A stretch of DNA of 12,637 nt from Zoogloeaceae bacterium (GTDB taxonomy: Bacteria > Pseudomonadota > Gammaproteobacteria > Burkholderiales > Rhodocyclaceae): positions 1 to 12,637 of the forward strand of contig JAIRLE010000120.1 in assembly GCA_031259605.1 (NCBI GenBank), given 5' to 3'. A program made the translations under genes and the position numbers. Positions 1-6,540 of this stretch are shown in pieces; position 1 is the stretch's first letter; the number at the start of each line of letters is the position of its first letter. A model generated the notes under the pieces. That model was not told the origin of the DNA, did not search any database, and saw only the letters and a program-made list of their open reading frames with translations.

Positions 1-188
1 AGATCGATTTCCGACGCCTGAAGCCGCAAGGTTCCCCCGCCACCCAGCACGTCTTCGACCCCCGCCAGCAATTCCTCCGCGCCGCCCGTGAATGGTTGCG
101 GATGCTGTGAAATATAAGAGGCTACCCCCAGAGCGGCAGAAGTCGCCAAAACCAGGGACAAGGCAAGCACAAGCAGTTTTTTCGACAT
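1..188 (-). CDS. Unrecognised exported or membrane-anchored protein, N-terminal fragment
   Basis: The frame runs off the left edge of the window, so only the first 62 residues are visible. The start MSKKLLVLALSLVLATSAA has two lysines followed by a hydrophobic stretch of about 18 residues, as in a Sec signal peptide or an N-terminal membrane anchor. The following segment is glycine- and glutamate-rich (GGAEELLAGVEDVLGGGG). I do not recognise a family. The ATG at 188 has no clear Shine-Dalgarno sequence, but the signal-like N-terminus supports this start. The gene is transcribed away from the hydrogenase genes, and its upstream region contains repeat copy 1. Confidence 0.6.
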   Translation of the reverse strand, partial: MSKKLLVLALSLVLATSAALGVASYISQHPQPFTGGAEELLAGVEDVLGGGGTLRLQASEID

Positions 189-202
189 GATGACGATATT
201 TT

Positions 203-238
203 GAGCAAAATTAACGACAGCGCTTCATGGCCCTGCGG
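203..238. repeat. Degenerate extra copy of the repeat's terminator end
   Basis: The stretch gcaaaattaacgacagcgct resembles the left end of repeat copy 1 about 60 bases downstream (gcaaaaattagcgacagccc), and the match continues weakly into ttcatggccctgc against ttcagggctgcc. The hairpin is no longer well paired. It looks like a decayed remnant or partial duplication of the same element. The similarity is short, so this is tentative. Confidence 0.35.
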
Positions 239-267
239 CGCGACCGCGCGATTCATGCGAGAATAGC

Positions 268-298
268 AAAAATTAGCGACAGCCCTTCAGGGCTGCCG
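268..298 (-). terminator. Intrinsic-terminator-like hairpin at the end of repeat copy 1
   Basis: Read on the minus strand, a 10-bp stem (298-289 with 286-277, one G-U pair, 2-nt loop) is followed by CUAAUUUUUGC. It would stop leftward transcripts, including any antisense RNA from the hupS side or an RNA made from the repeat itself, about 80 bases before the gene starting at 188. Confidence 0.55.
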
Positions 299-411
299 GT
301 CCAACTCCATTGGGAAGGGGGTTCTCTCCCCTCCCCAATGGCTATGGTCGAAACCCCGGCCTCGGCCGGGGTCTCAACCTTCGCGCCTTTCTTACGGGCG
401 GTTTTCAAACC

Positions 412-415
412 GGAG
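412..415 (+). promoter_or_regulatory. Ribosome binding site of hupS, inside the repeat
   Basis: GGAG lies 11 bases before the ATG at 427. It is the only plausible Shine-Dalgarno sequence for hupS. It is also one strand of the closing stem of the repeat, so folding of a plus-strand transcript could hide it. Confidence 0.5.
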
Positions 416-426
416 TTAGTTTTACG

Positions 427-1521
427 ATGAGTGAAACCTTCTATGAAGTCTTGCGCCGTCAGGGGATTACCCGGCGCAGTTTTCTGAAATTCTGTAGCTT
501 GACAGCCGCATCGCTGGGACTTTCCGCCGCCGCCATGCCGAAAATCGCGCAGGCGCTGGAAACCAGGCCGCGCACGCCCGTGCTCTGGCTGCATGGCCTG
601 GAATGCACCTGTTGCTCGGAATCCTTCATCCGTTCGGCGCATCCCCTGACCCGCGACGTGGTGCTCTCCATGCTTTCCCTCGATTATGACGATACGCTGA
701 TGGCCGCCGCCGGACATCAGGCGGAAGCCATCATCGAGATGGTGAAGGAAAAATACCGGGGCAACTACATCGTCGCCGTGGAAGGCAATCCGCCCTTGAA
801 CGAGGGAGGCATGTTCTGCATCCAGGGCGGACGCCCCTTCGTGGAAAAACTGAAGGAAACCTGCGCCGACGCCAAGGCGGTGATCGCCTGGGGATCCTGC
901 GCTTCCTACGGCTGCGTGCAGGCGGCCCGCCCCAATCCCACGCGCGCCACGCCCATCCGCAAGGTCATCGCCGACAAGCCGATCGTCTGCGTGCCGGGCT
1001 GTCCGCCGATTGCCGAAGTGATGACCGGCGTCGTTACCTACATGCTCACCTTCGACCGTATTCCGGCGCTGGATCGTCAAGGGCGTCCGAAGATGTTCTA
1101 CGGTCAGCGCATCCACGACAAATGCTATCGGCGCGGACATTTCGACGCCGGACAATTCGTCGAAGCCTGGGACGACGAATCAGCGAAGAAAGGCTTTTGC
1201 CTGTACAAGATGGGCTGCAAGGGACCAACCACCTACAACGCCTGTTCCTCGATGCGCTGGAATGGCGGCGTTTCCTGGCCGGTACAGTCCGGACATGGTT
1301 GCCTGGGCTGCTCCGAAGACGGCTTCTGGGACAAGGGCAGCTTTTATGACCGCGTGACCGGTATCCATCAGTTTGGTATCGAAGCCAACGCGGACGTTAT
1401 CGGCGGCGCCATCGCCATCGGCACCGGCGCGGCGATAGCCGCCCACGCCGCCGTCACCGCGCTGGACAGCCTGAGAAGGCGCGCGGGCAACAAGGACGCC
1501 AGGGAAGGAATCGAAGCATGA
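427..1521 (+). CDS. hupS: Uptake [NiFe]-hydrogenase small subunit, oxygen-tolerant (group 1d type)
   Basis: This electron-transfer subunit carries three Fe-S clusters and is exported folded with HupL. The 364-residue precursor has a twin-arginine signal (RRSFLK, residues 16-21) and probable cleavage after Ala43 (AQA). In mature numbering from Leu44, the proximal cluster has Cys17, Cys19, Cys20 (ECTCCSES, precursor 59-66), Cys115, Cys120 (GSCASYGC) and Cys149. Cys19 and Cys120 are the two extra cysteines known from oxygen-tolerant enzymes with a [4Fe-3S] cluster. The distal cluster has His187, Cys190, Cys215 and Cys221. The medial cluster has Cys230, Cys249 and Cys252, with Pro242. A hydrophobic C-terminal segment (about 327-352) anchors it to the membrane. 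The frame stays open to an ATG at 310, but the extension lies in the repeat; the MSETFYEVLRRQG start matches my recollection of the Ralstonia HoxK N-terminus. It overlaps hupL by 4 nt. Confidence 0.96.
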   Translation: MSETFYEVLRRQGITRRSFLKFCSLTAASLGLSAAAMPKIAQALETRPRTPVLWLHGLECTCCSESFIRSAHPLTRDVVLSMLSLDYDDTLMAAAGHQAEAIIEMVKEKYRGNYIVAVEGNPPLNEGGMFCIQGGRPFVEKLKETCADAKAVIAWGSCASYGCVQAARPNPTRATPIRKVIADKPIVCVPGCPPIAEVMTGVVTYMLTFDRIPALDRQGRPKMFYGQRIHDKCYRRGHFDAGQFVEAWDDESAKKGFCLYKMGCKGPTTYNACSSMRWNGGVSWPVQSGHGCLGCSEDGFWDKGSFYDRVTGIHQFGIEANADVIGGAIAIGTGAAIAAHAAVTALDSLRRRAGNKDAREGIEA

Positions 1522-3311
1522 GTTACGCAACGCAAGGGTTTACCCTGGACAATTCCGGTCGCCGCGTGGTGGTCGATCCCGTCTGCCGCATCGAGGGCCA
1601 CATGCGGGTCGAGGTGAATCTGGACGGCAACAACGTCATCAGGAACGCCGTTTCCACCGGCACCATGTGGCGTGGACTGGAAGTCATCCTGAAAGGCCGC
1701 GATCCGCGCGACGCCTGGGCGTTTACCGAACGCATCTGTGGCGTATGCACCGGTACGCACGCGCTCACCTCCGTGCGTGCCGTAGAAGACGCGCTCGCCA
1801 TCCAGATTCCCGAAAACGCGCATCTGATTCGCAACCTCATGCAATTGACCCTGTATGTACATGACCATCTGGTGCATTTTTATCATTTGCACGCGCTCGA
1901 TTGGGTGGATGTGGTCTCCGCCCTGAAGGCCGACGCGCAAAAGACTTCCGCGCTGGCGCAGGGCATTTCCGCCTGGCCGCTTTCCTCGCCCGGTTATTTC
2001 CGCGACGTGCAGGCCAAGCTGAAAAAGTTTATCGACAGCGGTCAGCTTGGTCCATTCTCCAACGCCTATTGGGGCAATCCCGCCTACAAACTGCCGCCGG
2101 AAGCCAACCTGATGGCAGTTGCCCATTATCTTGAAGCCCTTGATTTCCAAAAGGAAATCGTCAAGATTCACGCCATTTTCGGCGGCAGGAATCCGCATCC
2201 CAACTGGCTGGTGGGCGGCGTGCCTTGCGCCATCAACCTGGAAGGCGCAGGCGCGGTCGGCGCGGTAAATATGGAACGGCTGAATCTGGTGCAGAATGTC
2301 ATCCAACAGGCCGCCGTCTTCATCGAACAGGTCTATATTCCCGATCTCGTCGCGATCGCTTCCTTCTACAAGGATTGGCTCTATGGCGGCGGCATCGGAT
2401 CGCAATTCCTGCTTGCCTACGGCGACATTCCCGACCGCGCCAACGACCATGAAGCCGACAATCTCCTCTTGCCGCGCGGCGCGATCATCAACGGCGATCT
2501 GGACAACATTCTCCCCGTCGACCTGAAAGACCCGGAACAGATACAGGAATTCGTCGCCCATTCATGGTACAAATACCCGGACGAAACCAGAGGGCTGCAT
2601 CCCTTCGACGGCATTACCGAACCCGATTTCACGCTGGGCGCAAATACCAAGGGCAGCAAGACGCGCGTGGAGGCTTTTGACGAGGCGGGCAAGTATTCGT
2701 GGATCAAGGCACCGCGCTGGCGCGGTCATGCGATGGAAGTGGGTTGTCTGGCACGCATGACACTGGCTTACCTGCAACCCAGGCGTTATCCGATGATCAA
2801 GGAAACCATCGACGACATACTGAGAAAGCTCGACCTGCCGCTCTCCGCGATCTTCTCCACCTTGGGGCGCACTGCCGCCAGAGGCGTGGAGACGCTCTAT
2901 TGCGTCCAGTTGCAGCAGCAGATGTTTGCCCGCCTGATGGCGAACCTCAAGGCGGGAGACCATAACACCGCCAATATCACCAAATGGGAGCCTGCCACAT
3001 GGCCTGCCGAAGCGCAAGGCGCGGGGTTTACCGAAGCGCCGCGCGGCGCACTGGGACATTGGATCAAGATCAAGGACGGCAAAATCGACAATTACCAATG
3101 CGTCGTTCCCACTACCTGGAATGGCTCGCCGCGCGATCCCAAGGGACAAATCGGCGCTTTCGAGGCCAGTCTCTTGAATACGCCGCTGGCCAAGGCCGAC
3201 GAGCCGCTGGAAATCCTGCGCACCCTGCATTCCTTCGACCCTTGCCTGGCATGCTCCACGCATGTCATGCGTCCCGATGGTCAGGAAATGGCCAGGGTCA
3301 GGGTGCGTTAA
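1518..3311 (+). CDS. hupL: Uptake [NiFe]-hydrogenase large subunit
   Basis: The catalytic subunit splits H2 at a Ni-Fe(CN)2CO centre. The 597 residues match the usual length. The N-terminal metal motif RICGVCTGTH gives Cys74 and Cys77, and the C-terminal motif DPCLACSTH gives Cys576 and Cys579. RIEGH (24-28) is the other conserved N-terminal motif. A 15-residue tail (VMRPDGQEMARVRVR) follows His582. In this family a dedicated endopeptidase (HupD/HyaD) removes that tail after nickel insertion. The subunit has no signal peptide and is carried across the membrane with the Tat signal of HupS. The start codon overlaps the hupS stop (ATGA), so translation is coupled. Confidence 0.97.
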   Translation: MSYATQGFTLDNSGRRVVVDPVCRIEGHMRVEVNLDGNNVIRNAVSTGTMWRGLEVILKGRDPRDAWAFTERICGVCTGTHALTSVRAVEDALAIQIPENAHLIRNLMQLTLYVHDHLVHFYHLHALDWVDVVSALKADAQKTSALAQGISAWPLSSPGYFRDVQAKLKKFIDSGQLGPFSNAYWGNPAYKLPPEANLMAVAHYLEALDFQKEIVKIHAIFGGRNPHPNWLVGGVPCAINLEGAGAVGAVNMERLNLVQNVIQQAAVFIEQVYIPDLVAIASFYKDWLYGGGIGSQFLLAYGDIPDRANDHEADNLLLPRGAIINGDLDNILPVDLKDPEQIQEFVAHSWYKYPDETRGLHPFDGITEPDFTLGANTKGSKTRVEAFDEAGKYSWIKAPRWRGHAMEVGCLARMTLAYLQPRRYPMIKETIDDILRKLDLPLSAIFSTLGRTAARGVETLYCVQLQQQMFARLMANLKAGDHNTANITKWEPATWPAEAQGAGFTEAPRGALGHWIKIKDGKIDNYQCVVPTTWNGSPRDPKGQIGAFEASLLNTPLAKADEPLEILRTLHSFDPCLACSTHVMRPDGQEMARVRVR

Positions 3312-3331
3312 ACCCCTGGGAGAAAAACGCC

Positions 3332-4033
3332 ATGCTTTCCCAAAACGACGTTCAGGAAGCCAAAGCGCGCGGCAACCTGGCTTATTCCCTCTACATCTAT
3401 GAAGCGCCGTTGCGCCTGTGGCACTGGGCGAACAGCATCATCATGCTGGCGCTCGCCATCAGCGGCTACCTGATCGGCTCGCCGCCGCCCACGCTCACCG
3501 GCGAAGCCGCCGATCACTACGTCATGGGCAACATCCGCTTCATCCACTTCGTCGCCAGTTACCTGTTCGCCATTGGTCTGGTCGCCCGCGTGTATTGGGC
3601 GTTTGCCGGCAACATCTATGCGCGGCAGATATTCCTGCCTCCGGTCTTCAACAAGGAATGGTGGAAGGAAGTGCTCTTTGAATTGCGCTGGTATCTGTTT
3701 TTGGAGCACACGCCAAAAAAATACCTGGGTCACAACCCGATGGCGCTCCTGATGATGTTCTTTTTCTTCACCATCCTCGCCTTCGGGATGCTTCTCACCG
3801 GCTTCGGCCTCTATGCCGAAGGCGCGGACGACGGCTGGATGAACGCCCTGTTCGGCTGGGTGGCGCCGCTTCTGGGCGGCTCGCAGCAAACCCATGGCTG
3901 GCACCGTCTGGGCATGTGGATCATGATGAGCTTTGCCGTATTGCACGTCTACGCCGCCATCCGCGAGGAAGTCCTCTCCAAGCACTCGCTGATCTCCACC
4001 ATGATTTCCGGCTGGCGGATGTTCAAGGAATGA
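3332..4033 (+). CDS. hupC: Ni/Fe-hydrogenase b-type cytochrome subunit
   Basis: This diheme membrane cytochrome b anchors HupSL and passes electrons to the quinone pool. It has 233 residues and four predicted membrane helices at about 34-50, 70-92, 137-160 and 194-212. Candidate heme-ligand histidines are His31 (RLWHWAN), His72, His188 and His191 (THGWH) and His205 (VLHVY), in the arrangement known for HyaC/HoxZ. The ATG at 3332 is preceded by GGGAGA with 8-nt spacing, 20 nt after the hupL stop. Genes that often follow in such operons (hupD, hupF and others) are not present; an unrelated gene begins 41 nt later. Confidence 0.94.
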   Translation: MLSQNDVQEAKARGNLAYSLYIYEAPLRLWHWANSIIMLALAISGYLIGSPPPTLTGEAADHYVMGNIRFIHFVASYLFAIGLVARVYWAFAGNIYARQIFLPPVFNKEWWKEVLFELRWYLFLEHTPKKYLGHNPMALLMMFFFFTILAFGMLLTGFGLYAEGADDGWMNALFGWVAPLLGGSQQTHGWHRLGMWIMMSFAVLHVYAAIREEVLSKHSLISTMISGWRMFKE

Positions 4034-4074
4034 TTCGGTAGAATGCAGCGTAACCGCCATGCTGAAAGAACGCC

Positions 4075-5703
4075 ATGCACGAACCACTTTTGCCCGCCTT
4101 GACCGTTTTCGGTTCTCTTGTCTTCTCCATGTTGTTCGCTATGCCCCTTCAGTCGCAGGTTTGCGCGGATTGCGCGCCGCCTGACGAGGCGACGACACAT
4201 TTTCTGGCGGAAGCCGAAAGAGGCGTTCCACTGGCCATGACCCGAACCGCCTTGCATTTTTTCCGGCAGGAGAACGAGGCAAAAGGAGAATTCTGGCTGA
4301 AAAAGGCAGTGGACGCGGGTGAGCCGGGCGCGCTGAAGATCGTTGCCGACCTTCATGCCAATGGCTTGGGAGGTTATCAAAAAGACCGAAAACGCGCCCT
4401 TGGCCTCTATCATCAGGCTCTGATGGCGACGACAGGGGCGCAAGCGGAAAAATCCAGCGACTACCCGCCAAGATACCTGCTTGCCCTGAAATCCTGGCTG
4501 AGCGGCACATTGGGCGAGGCGATCGCAAGCGGCGAGGAAGGCACACAGGATTTGCAGGAAGCCGCGCGTCTCTTTGCCAAGGCCGAACTGTATCCGCAAC
4601 TTGCCAAACTGCTCAGCCAGCATCCCGAACTGGATTTTTCCCTGGATTCCCTTTCTCCGGAATCCTTGCGCGAACTGGTCAGCGCGCTGGAGTTTCGGGC
4701 AGATGACGATGAAAACAGCCGTGAAGATCGTCTTGCCGCGCTGCGCCTGCTCATCAAGCTCCATGAGGAGGACGGCACGGGCGTCCATCTCGCCGCGCAA
4801 CAAAGGAAAAGATGGGAAAGGTCGTTCATCTTTGCCCGGTATGCGGAAGATGCCGCCGCCGCTGCGCGGCTGGAGGAAAAACTGCAAACGGCAAAACCGA
4901 TAAAACCGGCAAGAACCCGTGCGGCAAGCGGGCAGTATTCCGACAACAATGTCGAGCTTCTTTTGCTGGATAACGGCCGGTTTTATTATGTCTACGCTTA
5001 TGGCATTGCCGGAAGAGGAGTTCAAGTGTCATTGGAGGGCGCGTGGAAGGAAGCCGCCAAAGGCCAGGTTTGTCTCACGCTGCCGCCCAGCGAGCTTGCC
5101 CTGTTCGGCAGACTCGACGCGGAAAAGGCGCTGGACCCCGAGCGGTTGATGAGTGATGCCATTCACCTGAATATGGACAGAAACAGCGAACAATATTCGG
5201 CAAAAGTCTTTCTTTCCTGGAAAACCGGCGCGCGGGACGAACCGCTGGATGACTTTTCCGGTTTCGCAGGATGGCATTTCAATCCCTATATCATGGATGC
5301 GGGTACGTCCGCCCTGATGACCGCGCTGTCCGTCGGGAACAGGATGCATGTTTATCGTTACGCGCTCGATCCCCGTTACAATGACTATGTGGTGATGGTA
5401 AAGAATCCCATGTCCCTGGCCTTTTCCGATGAAAATATCGATGACGAGTCTCTGTCCGCGCCATTCGCGGGGCTGTTCAAAGGACGTGTCGCAAAAAGAC
5501 GGGGCATGTCCTTTTGCGGTGCCCTTGATGACGAGAAACTGGAGCGTCAGGAATTTTCGTCGTATGCGCGGCTTTTTTATGAAAAAGTGCTGGAAGACAA
5601 TGATCGTCTGGCGAAAATCTGGCGGGACGGCAAGTCCTGGACGCGCGTTCCGGCAGAAGACCTGGGATTGCGCACACTGAATATTCCCGAAAACGAGGAT
5701 TGA
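4075..5703 (+). CDS. Exported Sel1-repeat protein of unknown function
   Basis: The 542-residue protein has a hydrophobic N-terminus (residues 7-24) that looks like a signal peptide. Residues 68-116 (including GEFWLKKAVDAGEPGALKIV and KDRKRALGLYHQA) fit one or two Sel1-like helical repeats, which usually bind other proteins. The region 125-285 is mostly helical and charged. The C-terminal half (about 283 onward, with LLLLDNGRFYYVYAYG) looks beta-rich and matches no family I can name. No metal or catalytic motif stands out. It lies 41 nt after hupC on the same strand with only a weak ribosome site (GAAAGAA), so co-transcription with the hydrogenase is possible. Its link to hydrogenase function is unproven. 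Confidence 0.8.
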   Translation: MHEPLLPALTVFGSLVFSMLFAMPLQSQVCADCAPPDEATTHFLAEAERGVPLAMTRTALHFFRQENEAKGEFWLKKAVDAGEPGALKIVADLHANGLGGYQKDRKRALGLYHQALMATTGAQAEKSSDYPPRYLLALKSWLSGTLGEAIASGEEGTQDLQEAARLFAKAELYPQLAKLLSQHPELDFSLDSLSPESLRELVSALEFRADDDENSREDRLAALRLLIKLHEEDGTGVHLAAQQRKRWERSFIFARYAEDAAAAARLEEKLQTAKPIKPARTRAASGQYSDNNVELLLLDNGRFYYVYAYGIAGRGVQVSLEGAWKEAAKGQVCLTLPPSELALFGRLDAEKALDPERLMSDAIHLNMDRNSEQYSAKVFLSWKTGARDEPLDDFSGFAGWHFNPYIMDAGTSALMTALSVGNRMHVYRYALDPRYNDYVVMVKNPMSLAFSDENIDDESLSAPFAGLFKGRVAKRRGMSFCGALDDEKLERQEFSSYARLFYEKVLEDNDRLAKIWRDGKSWTRVPAEDLGLRTLNIPENED

Positions 5704-5705
5704 AG

Positions 5706-6314
5706 ATGAAAACAAGTACATCACTGTTTTGCGCCGCCTGTTTGCTGTTGGGCGCGCAAGGCGTCAGCGCCGAGATTTACAAGTGTGTTGACAAGAATGG
5801 GGACACGATGCTCTCCAACCTGCCCTGCGCCAGCAGCCAGAAGCCCGCCGCCAGCGTGGAAAAATCGTCCGCGAGCGCGGCAACAGCACCATCGGCGGGA
5901 GGAAACCGCTTGCCGAACAATCCCCTGGCGACCAGCGCGGCGGAAAGCCCAAAACCGCTGGATCGGGCACCCGTTGAAGACCTGTTCGCCCGCTTCGCCC
6001 GCGCCTGTTCCGCCCGCGACGGCAAGATGCTGCTCGACCAGTTCTCGAAACGGATGCAGGCCTACCTTGCCCGCGCCCAGCAAATCCCGCTGTACGAGCG
6101 CATTGCCTACATGTGCGACAACGTTGCCCGATACGATATCAAAACCAGGGGAAAATCCTTCGGCTCCATCTACAACGCAAGCGGCCAGACCGCCGCGCAA
6201 GACACGATAGCGCTCTGCGCGTACAACAAGCCCGAAACCGGCAAGAAACCCGCCTGCGTCCCCGGCATGATCGTCGTATTCGAAGACGGCCTGCTCAAGA
6301 TTGACGAGCGCTGA
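5706..6314 (+). CDS. Exported DUF4124-domain protein
   Basis: This 202-residue protein has a signal peptide (MKTSTSLFCAACLLLGAQGVSA, probable cleavage after Ala22) followed directly by a DUF4124-like segment (EIYKCVDKNGDTMLSNLPC). Such segments occur in many betaproteobacterial envelope proteins of unknown role. Residues 43-80 are low-complexity and rich in Ala, Ser and Pro. The rest (about 82-202) is a separate domain with several cysteines. The ATG at 5706 is chosen because GAGG at 5695-5698 is well placed; a TTG at 5700 would add two residues. It starts 2 nt after the previous stop, so the two exported proteins are almost certainly co-translated. Confidence 0.82.
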   Translation: MKTSTSLFCAACLLLGAQGVSAEIYKCVDKNGDTMLSNLPCASSQKPAASVEKSSASAATAPSAGGNRLPNNPLATSAAESPKPLDRAPVEDLFARFARACSARDGKMLLDQFSKRMQAYLARAQQIPLYERIAYMCDNVARYDIKTRGKSFGSIYNASGQTAAQDTIALCAYNKPETGKKPACVPGMIVVFEDGLLKIDER

Positions 6315-6321
6315 CCCACAA

Positions 6322-6337
6322 GCCATCTTTCGATGGC
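6322..6337 (+). other. Small hairpin after the DUF4124 gene
   Basis: GCCATC and GATGGC form a 6-bp stem with a 4-nt loop 8 bases after the stop codon. No T-tract follows, so this is not an intrinsic terminator by itself. Confidence 0.3.
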
Positions 6338-6399
6338 CATGTCCATTGCGACAAATCTGGCAGGGATAAAGCGTCTCGCGCCACGTTTCTTCGTTTCTT

Positions 6400-6482
6400 C
6401 ATCGTAAAACCAACTCCGGTTTGAAACCCCTTCCCAATGGAGTTGGACCGACAGCCCTGAAGGGCTGTCGCTGATTTTTGCT
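6400..6482 (+). repeat. Structured intergenic repeat, copy 2 (short form)
   Basis: This is the inverted, shortened version of copy 1. The closing stem 6410-6417 (CCAACTCC) pairs perfectly with 6439-6446 (GGAGTTGG). It encloses the small GGTTT/AAACC hairpin and a remnant of the second stem. The terminator hairpin follows. The middle module of about 83 bases seen in copies 1 and 3 is missing exactly between two GGGGTTTC motifs. It sits between convergent genes ending at 6314 (plus) and 6541 (minus). Confidence 0.85.
6449..6479 (+). terminator. Rho-independent terminator supplied by repeat copy 2
   Basis: A perfect 10-bp stem (6449-6458 CGACAGCCCT with 6461-6470 AGGGCTGTCG, loop GA) is followed by CTGATTTTTGCTTCTTTT. 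This is a strong intrinsic terminator for plus-strand transcripts leaving the DUF4124 gene. The minus strand has no U-tract after the hairpin, so it acts mainly in one direction. Confidence 0.75.
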
Positions 6483-6540
6483 TCTTTTCCCTGCCTTCCC
6501 GTCACTCCGCATCAACGCAAGCAACGCGTTGTCTCGCCGG

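Larger units (their letters stand above)
265..430 (-). repeat. Structured intergenic repeat, copy 1 (full length), candidate ncRNA
   Basis: The same sequence recurs at 6400-6482 (shorter, opposite orientation) and 11964-12087 (truncated). Stems, in plus-strand coordinates: 301-308 with 412-419 closes the element; 307-320 pairs with 328-341; 346-361 pairs with 364-379 around a 2-nt loop; 400-404 pairs with 407-411; 277-286 pairs with 289-298. The closing stem and the second stem compete for 307-308. On the minus strand the last hairpin is followed by a run of five U (complement of 268-272), as in an intrinsic terminator. The five imperfect pairs (302/418, 315/333, 349/376, 352/373, 279/296) are all A-C on the plus strand and G-U on the minus strand, so the minus-strand RNA is likely the selected form. 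The right end overlaps the hupS start codon at 427. Confidence 0.8.

Noticed and set aside
201..214. FNR-like site (TTGAG-N4-ATTAA) before the hydrogenase
   Set aside because: Two mismatches to the consensus in an AT-rich stretch that is also part of a degenerate repeat end; no support beyond the motif.
310..426. In-frame N-terminal extension of the hydrogenase small subunit
   Set aside because: The extension is made of the repeat sequence, and a Tat signal has to start near RRSFLK; the start at 427 matches the HoxK N-terminus.
189..426. Sigma-54 promoter for hupSLC
   Set aside because: No TGGCAC-N5-TTGC pattern with correct spacing was found; the promoter of the hup genes is not recognisable.
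265..430. CRISPR array or insertion sequence as explanation of the repeats
   Set aside because: The copies are kilobases apart without regular spacers, and none carries a transposase gene or terminal inverted repeats of an IS.
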